A DNA stretch of 8,173 nucleotides, from positions 1-8,173 of the forward strand of contig JBPBQE010000264.1 of the NCBI GenBank assembly GCA_050954595.1, given 5' to 3'. The position numbers were made by a program, and so were the translations under genes. How positions within the stretch are numbered: position 1 is the first letter of the stretch; each line of letters opens with the position of its first letter. Below are positions 1-5,976 of the stretch, in pieces. A model generated the notes under the pieces. It saw nothing but the letters and a program-made list of their open reading frames with translations. It was not told the origin of the DNA and did not search any database. This stretch comes from JAVVHH01 sp050954595 (lineage in GTDB: Bacteria; Pseudomonadota; Alphaproteobacteria; Acetobacterales; Acetobacteraceae).

Positions 1-1559
1 ACCGGCAGTGGCAGGTAGATCGACACTATAGTGCCTTCGCCGAGTATACTGGTAATGCCAATATATCCACCAGATTGGTGAGCGAAACCGTAGACCATGC
101 TTAGTCCCAAACCGCTGCCGCTGCTGGTGGTCTTAGTGGTGAAGAACGGTTCAGTAACACGGCTGATCAGCTCCGGCGGGATCCCTTCGCCTTCGTCCTT
201 GACCTCGATGACAATGTAGCACCCTGGCTGAATTTCACCTTCTACACCAAACATGAAGGTATCGATATTGCGAGATGCTGCCGTAATGGTGACGCAGCCG
301 CCTCCCGGCATTGCATCGCGGGCGTTAATTGCCAAATTCATTATTGCGTTCTCAAGCTGCCCAGGGTCGGCAACCAGCCCTTCGGCTGAGGAGCTGAGAC
401 GAAGATCGAGATGATATTGTTCCCCAATCGAACGCTGCAGCAGTGTGGATAGCTCGCCAAAGAACCTCGGTAGGTCGATACGATCCGGTCGTAACGGCGT
501 ACGGCGTGCATAGGCGAGCAGACGCGACGTTAGTTCGGCCCCGCGCATGGTGGCATGTAGAGCCGGTTTTAATAGGTCTTGTAGCACATCATGACTTGGT
601 ACGCTTTCAATCGCTTCTTCTAGGTTCAATAACGTGACCGTCAACAGGTTATTGAAATCATGCGCCACGCCACCGGTCAGCTGCCCCAGCATGCTTAGGC
701 GCTCAGCTCGCAGGCGTCCAAGTTCCGCTGTTTTCGACTGAGTGATATCCTGGCAGAAGCCAAATAGTCCGAGCAGATCGCCTTCTACACCAAACGCGGG
801 CCGGGCTTCGATACGAACGTAGCGAAGCTGCTGACTGGCATTTGCGATTGCAAACTCAACTTGTTGAGCAATTCGTGTCTGGAATACAGTATCGAAAACC
901 TGCTTGACCACTGCACGATCTGATGACCGTATGACGGACAATAAATTCTCGACGGTCGGCGCGAAGAGCTGGGCATCCAATCCTAATAAGGCGTAGGTCT
1001 CACTCGACCACGTCATCGATATATTGTCCATGGCGAGGCGCCAATTGCCAAGTTGGGCTAGTCGATGCGTTTCGGCCAGTTCTCGGCCAGCATCCTCGAT
1101 TTGCTTGACCTGTGCGGCAAGACGTAGATTTTCGGCTTGGATTAACCGTGTTCGTGCAGCTTCTTCTTCGGCCAGTTTGCGATCGCTTATGTCCCTCTGC
1201 ACCGAAACCCAATGGGTAAAATAGCCTGTCTCATTGGCCACGGCAACGATGCTCAGCTGAATCCAGAACTCAGAACCATCCTTTCTGACGTTTAACAATT
1301 CTATTTCTATGGGTTCCCAGCGTGAAAGTGCGAGAGATAAAATATCCAGCGCCTTCCGGTCGGTTTTAGGAGATTGCAAGAGGCGTGGTGTGCGACCGAG
1401 CACATCGGCCTCTGTATAGCCGGTCAATTTGGTAAAGGCCGCATTGCAATAGACGATCTCAGGGCCGGGCCAAGCCGTTGGATTCGCCTTCGTTATGAGC
1501 ACCCCGTCATTGGCTGTGACGACAACTGACTCCAGCAGACGAAGCCGCTCCAATGACAA
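1..1559 (-). CDS. PAS-domain sensor histidine kinase, 3' end cut by window edge
   Basis: Sensor kinase that would autophosphorylate a histidine and pass the phosphate to a response regulator. No membrane segment is seen, so it is probably cytoplasmic. Numbering from TTG 1559: PAS 1 at about 11-125 (begins LLESVVVTANDGVLI, has a GRTPRLLQ motif, ends RDISDRK), a short coiled linker rich in Glu/Ala, PAS 2 at about 165-272, the H box GGVAHDFNNLL with His300, N box NLAINARDAM (Asn412), G1 DEGEGI (from 455), F box EPFFTTK, and G2 GSGLGLSM (about 481-488). The HDFNN form of the H box is common in kinases of this PAS-rich type. The frame is open across the left edge, so a receiver domain could follow. 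The start is uncertain: the frame opens after a TAA near 1650 and contains no ATG or GTG before the PAS domain. TTG codons at 1559 and 1553 are the conventional options, neither with a good Shine-Dalgarno sequence. Stimulus unknown; partner regulator not in view. Confidence 0.9.
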   Translation of the reverse strand, partial: MSLERLRLLESVVVTANDGVLITKANPTAWPGPEIVYCNAAFTKLTGYTEADVLGRTPRLLQSPKTDRKALDILSLALSRWEPIEIELLNVRKDGSEFWIQLSIVAVANETGYFTHWVSVQRDISDRKLAEEEAARTRLIQAENLRLAAQVKQIEDAGRELAETHRLAQLGNWRLAMDNISMTWSSETYALLGLDAQLFAPTVENLLSVIRSSDRAVVKQVFDTVFQTRIAQQVEFAIANASQQLRYVRIEARPAFGVEGDLLGLFGFCQDITQSKTAELGRLRAERLSMLGQLTGGVAHDFNNLLTVTLLNLEEAIESVPSHDVLQDLLKPALHATMRGAELTSRLLAYARRTPLRPDRIDLPRFFGELSTLLQRSIGEQYHLDLRLSSSAEGLVADPGQLENAIMNLAINARDAMPGGGCVTITAASRNIDTFMFGVEGEIQPGCYIVIEVKDEGEGIPPELISRVTEPFFTTKTTSSGSGLGLSMVYGFAHQSGGYIGITSILGEGTIVSIYLPLP

Positions 1560-1715
1560 CGTGATCGGTGAAGGACAAACAGATTGGATTGTTATGGCAG
1601 CGGCTCCTAAAAATAAACGACAGAGCAGCGTAGGTCCAAGGCAGCATTAAGATGCGTCAGGGTCTACAGGTGTCCATAACGTCGCGTGTGAACATCACGG
1701 CAACCTAGCTAAATT

Positions 1716-1731
1716 TGTGATGCCGATCACT
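1716..1731. promoter_or_regulatory. CRP/FNR-family-like operator
   Basis: The sequence TGTGATGCCGATCACT has perfect GTGAT/ATCAC arms around a GCCG centre. It closely matches the TGTGA-N6-TCACA pattern bound by CRP-type regulators. It lies about 160 bases upstream of the first usable TTG of the leftward kinase gene, in a gene-free region, which suits an activator site. Recognition is by motif only; no core promoter was identified beside it. Confidence 0.35.
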
Positions 1732-1863
1732 ACACCTAGCGCACCACAAGCTAATTAGTTTCGTAGCTGATACAGCCAAGCGAAAATTCGAGTTATTGTT
1801 AAGTTTTGTATTTGCCTCTATTGGAGACAGAATTGCGGGATATACTATCCAGAAATTCCTAAA

Positions 1864-1907
1864 CTATGATCTGGACCTTTCATACAATTGTATTCTATTT
1901 ATCATAG
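1864..1907. repeat. Nested inverted repeat with 12-bp perfect palindrome
   Basis: ATACAATTGTAT at 1882-1893 is a perfect 12-bp palindrome. It sits almost centred inside a wider inverted repeat, CTATGAT at 1864-1870 and ATCATAG at 1901-1907. The nearly shared centre suggests a protein-binding site for a dimeric or tetrameric regulator rather than a terminator, since the arms are AT-rich and give a weak RNA hairpin. It lies in the spacer upstream of the leftward kinase gene. Confidence 0.4.
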
Positions 1908-2172
1908 AAGGCTCTTCTGATCATTGAGCTGGTGATTGATCCATAACGCTGGGAACCTGCGATCTACTTACGCAGATTTTGTATTGGCGTTCAGCCCCGG
2001 GGTTGTACAATATCTAGTCTTAGCGTCTGTTCCGAAGGTTTTGAATCGGTTAGCGGAGGTGGGTTGAAGTCATTGGCTTTGTTGTGATTTCTATGCGGCG
2101 CTGCTCCCCATTTTTGCTGAGGAGCGCATGCCGCCGACAGAAGACCGTGCAATGGCCAATAATCTTTCCGAA

Positions 2173-2192
2173 CGGCCTCTTAGTTTAGGCCG
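2173..2192 (-). terminator. Weak hairpin over the esterase stop codon
   Basis: A 6-bp stem (CGGCCT at 2173-2178, AGGCCG at 2187-2192) with an 8-base loop spans the TAA stop of the leftward esterase gene. There is no clear U-run after it, so it is at best a weak terminator or a 3' end stabiliser. The true end of this transcript may lie further left. Confidence 0.2.
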
Positions 2193-2854
2193 AACGTGTT
2201 TGCCTCCAGCCCAGCCAGCACCTGCCGGGTGATCGCAATCTCATCACCGTTCACGTCGTGGCTGCTCCCGGAATAAAGACGCGTGGTGACCTCGGCACCA
2301 AGGGCGCGCAACACGGCATCCGTTTCAAGCACTCGCGCCGCTGGAATATGCGTATCCTGTTCACTGCATCCGAGCACGACCGGCATTGCCTGGAACAGGT
2401 TGGTTGCTGGAGGTACAACTATCGTGTCGCCGATAAGGCCGCCACTGAGACCGATCAAAGCGCCCAGGCGCAATCGACGTCGCACGGCGAACTCGAGTGC
2501 CAAGCAGGCTCCTTGGGAAAAGCCGAGGATGCCGATCCGTTCGGGAGGCAGACCACCCTCTCTTAATTGGTCCATGAGTGCGCCGAGCATCGAGAGCGCC
2601 GAGCCGAGATAGGGTTCGTTCCGCGCAACAGGCTCCGTAAAGCGGTAAGGATACCAGGTGTGATCCGCGGCCTGGGGCGCCAGGCATGCCATCGTCGGAC
2701 CCGCGATGTGCGCAGCCAATCCTAGCATATCGGCAGCACTGCCACCGCGGCCATGTACCAGGATCAAGGCTGTCTTTGCCTCGCCAGGCGAGGGCCCCGT
2801 TATACTGATCGATTGGCCGGCATGCGGGCCGGCCCCTCCAGTCACATCATACAT
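2180..2854 (-). CDS. Phospholipase/carboxylesterase-family alpha/beta-hydrolase (MhqD-like)
   Basis: A 224-residue serine hydrolase of the Abhydrolase_2 (phospholipase/carboxylesterase) family, normal in length and with no signal peptide, so cytosolic. The oxyanion-side motif HGRGG is at 34-38, the nucleophile elbow GFSQG holds Ser113, the acid is Asp167 in CSEQDTHIP, and the base is His199 in SSHDV, so the catalytic triad is complete. The ATG at 2854 follows a good ribosome site (GGGAGAAGG). It lies 31 bases after the stop of the dioxygenase gene on the same strand, so the two are probably co-transcribed. Hydrolases of this family sit beside hydroquinone dioxygenases in B. subtilis (mhqD); by analogy it may cleave ester or acyl products of quinone breakdown. 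The exact substrate is unknown. Confidence 0.9.
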   Translation of the reverse strand: MYDVTGGAGPHAGQSISITGPSPGEAKTALILVHGRGGSAADMLGLAAHIAGPTMACLAPQAADHTWYPYRFTEPVARNEPYLGSALSMLGALMDQLREGGLPPERIGILGFSQGACLALEFAVRRRLRLGALIGLSGGLIGDTIVVPPATNLFQAMPVVLGCSEQDTHIPAARVLETDAVLRALGAEVTTRLYSGSSHDVNGDEIAITRQVLAGLEANTFGLN

Positions 2855-2885
2855 GGTCGCTTAGCCTTCTCCCTGCCGGTCCAGC

Positions 2886-3839
2886 TTAGATCGGCTTCAG
2901 GTTCCGCTCGATCGTCGTGCGTTGCGCTTCCAGGAACGGCGGCAGCGACAGCCGCTCGCCGAGTGACTCCATGGACTCGTCGGTCGCAAAGCCGGGACCA
3001 TCGGTAGCGATCTCGTACAAGATACCGTTTGGTTCGCGGGTATAGAGGCTACGGAAGTAGAACCGGTCTACCGGCCCGCTTGATGCGATCCGGAGTTGCT
3101 GCAGCCGTTGCACCCAAGACGCATATTCGTCATCGCGCACCCGGAAGGCGACATGATGCACGCCACCAGCACCGGGCCGCGTCACCGGCAGATCCGGCTC
3201 GATCCGAACGTGCAACTCTGCCGCCGGGCCACCCTCCCCCATCTCATAGACCTGCACCGTTACATCCCGCCCAGTGCCCGTCGCGGGTGAGATAAAGCTG
3301 CGGGCATGGCGCATCGCCATGATTTCGGTCAGGAAGCGGTCGGAGGCTGCGATTTCGGGTACGCTCAGCGTAATCGGCCCGAGACCACGGATTTGCCGTT
3401 CCATCGGCACCGGGCTGCGTGGCCAAGGGGTCGCCGGGCCGACGCCACCATCGTCCAGAAGGGTGAGCCGCTGCCCCTCTGGATCCTCGAACTCGATTTG
3501 CTCGCGCCCGTCGACGACTGCGATGGGTCCGTGGGAGACGCCTTCAGCGTCCAGGCGCGCCGCCCAATAGGCAAGCGTGCCCTCACCGGCGACCCGCAAC
3601 GCCGTGCGGACGATGGCCTGGGTTCCCCGTCGCTCGGGCGCCGCCGGGAAGTCGAAGAAGGTGAGGTCGGTGCCGGGACTTGCCGCACCATCGGCATAGA
3701 ACAAATGGTAGGCGCTGACGTCGTCCTGATTGACCGTCTTCTTGACGAGCCGCATGCCGAGCACCCGGGTATAGAAGTCATGATTGCCGCTGGCGTCGGC
3801 AGAGACTGCAGTCAGGTGGTGAATTCCATGGAGTTGCAT
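2886..3839 (-). CDS. VOC-family ring-cleaving dioxygenase (MhqO/PcpA-like)
   Basis: A 317-residue two-module vicinal-oxygen-chelate protein, the usual length for the MhqO/PcpA group of Fe(II) dioxygenases that open hydroquinone rings. Module 1 starts GIHHLTAV (His7/His8) and covers about 1-135. Module 2 covers about 150-285 with GVHHVAF (His228/His229) and ILYEIATDGPGF (Glu276). These supply the 2-His-1-carboxylate metal site; PcpA likewise uses a Glu at about this position. DRFYFRSLYTREPNG at 258-272 is characteristic of the group. ATG 3839 has GAAGG six bases upstream. It is 114 bases downstream of wrbA, with a strong hairpin between them, and 31 bases upstream of the esterase gene. Likely role is cytosolic hydroquinone or substituted-hydroquinone cleavage; it may equally be annotated as a glyoxalase-family protein. 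Substrate is inferred. Confidence 0.9.
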   Translation of the reverse strand: MQLHGIHHLTAVSADASGNHDFYTRVLGMRLVKKTVNQDDVSAYHLFYADGAASPGTDLTFFDFPAAPERRGTQAIVRTALRVAGEGTLAYWAARLDAEGVSHGPIAVVDGREQIEFEDPEGQRLTLLDDGGVGPATPWPRSPVPMERQIRGLGPITLSVPEIAASDRFLTEIMAMRHARSFISPATGTGRDVTVQVYEMGEGGPAAELHVRIEPDLPVTRPGAGGVHHVAFRVRDDEYASWVQRLQQLRIASSGPVDRFYFRSLYTREPNGILYEIATDGPGFATDESMESLGERLSLPPFLEAQRTTIERNLKPI

Positions 3840-3903
3840 AATGCACCTTCAAAGTTGCATCACCGGCCTGACGGATGTCATGCGATGATGTTAGTTACGG
3901 ATC

Positions 3904-3945
3904 GCCCGAGGACCGTTCTCTTGAAGCCGAAGACGGTCCTCGGGC
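3904..3945 (-). terminator. 13-bp perfect hairpin between wrbA and dioxygenase gene
   Basis: Arms GCCCGAGGACCGT (3904-3916) and ACGGTCCTCGGGC (3933-3945) are perfectly complementary, with a 16-base loop. It begins 8 bases after the wrbA stop codon. Read in the wrbA direction there is no U-tract after the stem; read in the plus direction it is followed by TTAAATATTT. It may be a partial terminator or attenuator lowering read-through into the two downstream genes, or a 3' stabiliser of the wrbA message. Confidence 0.5.
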
Positions 3946-3953
3946 TTAAATAT

Positions 3954-4553
3954 TTAGCCGAACAGCTTGGCCGCGATCTCAGCCACGTGTTTGCCCTGGA
4001 AGCGTGCCCCGGCAAGCTCGTTCTCTGTCGGCTGGCGTGAGCCATCGCCGGCAGTGATGGTGGTCGCGCCGTAGGGCGATCCGCCAGTCACCTCGTCCAG
4101 CTTGAGCTGACCTTGGAAGGAATAGGGCAGGCCCACAATCACCATGCCGAAATGCATTAGGTTGGTGATGACAGAGAATAACGTTGTCTCTTGTCCGCCA
4201 TGCTGGCTCGCTGTCGCGGTGAAAGCTGCGCCTACCTTGCCGTTCAATGCCCCTTTGGCCCAAAGACCACCAGCCTGGTCGAAGAAACTTGTCATCTGCG
4301 CAGGCATGCGGCCGTAGCGGGTTGGTGCGCCTACGATGATGGCATCGTAGTTGACGAGTTCCGCGACCGTGGCGACAGGTGCCATCTGGTCGAGCTTGAA
4401 ATGCCCGCTGGCTACAACATCGTGTGGGACCGTTTCCGGCACGCGCCTGATATCGACGTTGGCACCAGCCTCGCGTGCGCCGGCTGCGACGGAATCCGCC
4501 ATCTGTTCGATATGGCCATAGGTGGAATAGTAAAGAACGAGAATATTCGCCAT
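3954..4553 (-). CDS. wrbA: WrbA-type NAD(P)H:quinone oxidoreductase
   Basis: A 199-residue flavodoxin-like FMN enzyme that reduces quinones by two electrons to hydroquinones using NAD(P)H, avoiding semiquinone radicals; the family is soluble and tetrameric. The N-terminal strand ILVLYYSTYGHIE (4-16) gives the FMN phosphate loop. PTRYGRMPAQM (77-87), TASQHGGQETT (114-124), His134 and GSPYGATT (158-165) are family hallmarks. The length matches WrbA. The start was chosen at 4553 because the protein begins MANILVLYY there and GGAG lies seven bases upstream; an in-frame extension to 4658 would add 35 residues of Arg-rich, unrelated sequence and run through the control region. It is divergent from the LysR gene, which probably regulates it, and is the first gene of the leftward quinone cluster. 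Confidence 0.95.
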   Translation of the reverse strand: MANILVLYYSTYGHIEQMADSVAAGAREAGANVDIRRVPETVPHDVVASGHFKLDQMAPVATVAELVNYDAIIVGAPTRYGRMPAQMTSFFDQAGGLWAKGALNGKVGAAFTATASQHGGQETTLFSVITNLMHFGMVIVGLPYSFQGQLKLDEVTGGSPYGATTITAGDGSRQPTENELAGARFQGKHVAEIAAKLFG

Positions 4554-4609
4554 GGAGCTGCTCCAATTGGTTGTTGATCTGGCAGCCCGGCGCAAACGGC
4601 ACCTCAATG

Positions 4610-4730
4610 GATTTCGGAACCATCCACATCCGGTCGCCACGAGCAGGCCGACAGTCATTCGCAGCAGATGAATAAGACTATCCCGTTGTTAACAATATCG
4701 CTATGATAGAAAGTCATCGTTTCCGAAATC
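4610..4730. promoter_or_regulatory. Divergent wrbA-lysR control region with paired 10-bp inverted arms
   Basis: Between the two divergent genes a perfect 10-bp inverted pair occurs: GATTTCGGAA at 4610-4619 and TTCCGAAATC at 4721-4730, 101 bases apart. The right arm ends four bases before the lysR ATG, where a bound protein would block translation or transcription start. The spacing would suit two regulator dimers with DNA looping. This is the expected place for LysR autoregulation and wrbA control. Assignment of these arms to the LysR protein is inference. Confidence 0.4.
4686..4708. promoter_or_regulatory. Candidate LysR box and overlapping -10 elements
   Basis: TTGTTAACAA at 4686-4695 is a perfect palindrome, followed directly by TATCGCTATGATA at 4696-4708, a T-N11-A element with TATC/GATA arms, which is the general form of a LysR box. 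TATGAT (4702-4707) reads as a good -10 toward lysR, and TATCAT (4708-4703) as a -10 toward wrbA. No good -35 was found for either. Binding here would therefore cover both possible start regions. Confidence 0.4.
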
Positions 4731-4733
4731 GTT

Positions 4734-5693
4734 ATGTCGAACTTACCCGATTATGAAGGCTGGGCCATTTTCGTTAAAGTCGTCGAGGCCGGATCATTCT
4801 CCGCGGCCGCAGCCGAGCTCAACCTGTCCAAGGCCACAGTCTCCAAGGCGCTGACCCGACTCGAGACGCGCTTGGCTACACCGCTGTTTCATCGGAGTTC
4901 CCGGCGGATTTCCTTGACCGAAAGCGGCCGGGCATCGCTGGATCGGGCGCGGCGGATGGTTGGTGAGGCGGATGCTTTGCAGGAGGAAGCCAGCGAACGC
5001 ACGCTGGAACCACGCGGGCTGGTGCGGCTGACCGCACCGGTATCGTTCGGGATCCTGAACCTGGGGCCGATTTTACCAGCCTTCTTCGCGCATTATCCTC
5101 ACGTCTCCATCGACCTTCAACTGACGGATCGTCGTGTCGATCTGATCGCAGATGGCGCCGATGTCGCCGTTCGTATTGGTCAATTGGAAGATTCGGCTTT
5201 ACGCAGCCGGCGGCTTTACGACATCAAACGGCACTTGGTGGCGTCCCCCAGCTATATCCGGCGCTATGGTGAGCCCCGGCATCCTCGGGACCTCGAACAG
5301 CATCAAGCTATTCTCTTCACGCAACTCGTCTCGGCGACGAACTGGCAATTTACCCACGTGTCGGAGGGTAGTGTCACGGTCAAGGTGAACGGCCGATTGC
5401 GGATCGATAATGGCGATGTGGCCATTCCTGCCTTGCTTGCAGATTTGGGCGTCGCATTAATGCCGGAGTTCCTGGTCTGGACGTTGCTGCGCGATGGCCA
5501 GCTTCGAAGCCTGATGTCGGATTGGACTTCATCTCCAGTCCCGCTATCGATCGTCACCCCACCCGGCGGCGTGCGCCCGGCGCGCGTCACCGCACTAATC
5601 GGCTTCCTCGCCCATAATCTCCAGCATATGCCTTTCTCACCCCTGGTTCGGGGCTCAGCGCCTATGGCCTTGTGCGGAAAACTCGACGCATGA
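4734..5693 (+). CDS. LysR-type transcriptional regulator
   Basis: A 319-residue LysR-family regulator. The winged helix-turn-helix occupies about 8-67, with SFSAAAAELNLSKATVSKAL (21-40) as the helix-turn-helix and LFHRSSRRISLTESG as the wing. A linker helix follows to about 90, then the two-lobe periplasmic-binding-like effector domain from about 95 to 295, starting RGLVRLTAPVSFG. The sequence type resembles the CrgA-like LysR subgroup often found next to quinone or aromatic oxidoreductases. The tail after residue 296 is slightly long and holds the only cysteine, Cys314. There is no good Shine-Dalgarno sequence before ATG 4734, so expression may be low. It is divergent from wrbA, its probable target with the two genes after it; the effector is unknown, a quinone being a reasonable guess. 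Confidence 0.93.
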   Translation: MSNLPDYEGWAIFVKVVEAGSFSAAAAELNLSKATVSKALTRLETRLATPLFHRSSRRISLTESGRASLDRARRMVGEADALQEEASERTLEPRGLVRLTAPVSFGILNLGPILPAFFAHYPHVSIDLQLTDRRVDLIADGADVAVRIGQLEDSALRSRRLYDIKRHLVASPSYIRRYGEPRHPRDLEQHQAILFTQLVSATNWQFTHVSEGSVTVKVNGRLRIDNGDVAIPALLADLGVALMPEFLVWTLLRDGQLRSLMSDWTSSPVPLSIVTPPGGVRPARVTALIGFLAHNLQHMPFSPLVRGSAPMALCGKLDA

Positions 5694-5976
5694 AGCGTTG
5701 CTTCGCTAAAGGGCACCGCTTATCGTTGAGTCATGACATCATCTTCATTGGTGTTGCATCCAAGGTCTCATGCCAGACTAAGGCCGAGCAGCAGCCATTT
5801 ATCAGGCGCTGGAACCATGCCTATAGAAGCCGCTATACTTTCGCATCGGTAATGGATGGCTTTAGGCGCTGACCTTTAGACTTCCACTTTAACGAATAGT
5901 CGCAAAGCGGTGTTCAAAAGCCCTACGATGAACAGCCAGCGTCTGGACTAAATTCGAAAATTAAGGTTAAGCCCAA
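5694..5976. other. Intergenic region before ndh
   Basis: About 280 bases between the LysR stop and ndh. A small stem GAAGC/GCTTC (5692-5696 with 5700-5704) overlaps the LysR stop codon but lacks a U-run. TGTTC at 5911-5915 and GAACA at 5930-5934 form an inverted pair with a 14-base spacer about 45 bases before the ndh start, a possible operator. No convincing gene or clear core promoter is seen. Confidence 0.5.

Larger units (their letters stand above)
1560..2179. other. Gene-poor AT-rich spacer between kinase and esterase genes
   Basis: No convincing coding sequence is seen on either strand in this roughly 600-base stretch, and it is clearly richer in A+T than the flanking genes, especially from 1740 to 1930. 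It must contain the promoter of the leftward kinase gene and the transcript end of the leftward esterase gene. Visible structure: a CRP/FNR-like dyad at 1716-1731, a nested palindrome at 1864-1907, a small dyad CTGCG/CGCAG around 1959-1977, and an imperfect GC-rich hairpin at about 2092-2135. Any of these may be regulatory or remnants of decayed sequence; I cannot assign a function. Confidence 0.6.

Noticed and set aside
2074..2090. TTGGCTTTGTTG, which resembles the terminal repeat of some IS5-type elements
   Set aside because: No matching inverted copy, target duplication or transposase fragment is seen in the window, so it is not enough to call an insertion sequence.
2258..2612. Two plus-strand open frames of about 100 codons opposite the esterase gene
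   Set aside because: Both are antisense to a hydrolase with an intact catalytic triad and show no family features.
3306..4040. 244-codon open frame on the plus strand opposite the dioxygenase and wrbA genes
   Set aside because: It is antisense to two well-supported enzymes, has no recognisable domain, and runs through the hairpin; high-GC codon structure explains such shadow frames.
3979..4629. 216-codon open frame on the minus strand overlapping wrbA in another frame
   Set aside because: Composition rich in Arg, His and Cys with no domain; wrbA in the true frame has complete motifs.
4554..4658. In-frame 35-residue N-terminal extension of WrbA
   Set aside because: It is Arg-rich and unlike the family, whereas the internal ATG gives the canonical start MANILVLYYS with a good ribosome site and the usual length.
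5672..5872. 66-codon open frame after the LysR gene
   Set aside because: It overlaps the LysR 3' end, has no ribosome site or recognisable domain, and its composition does not look coding.
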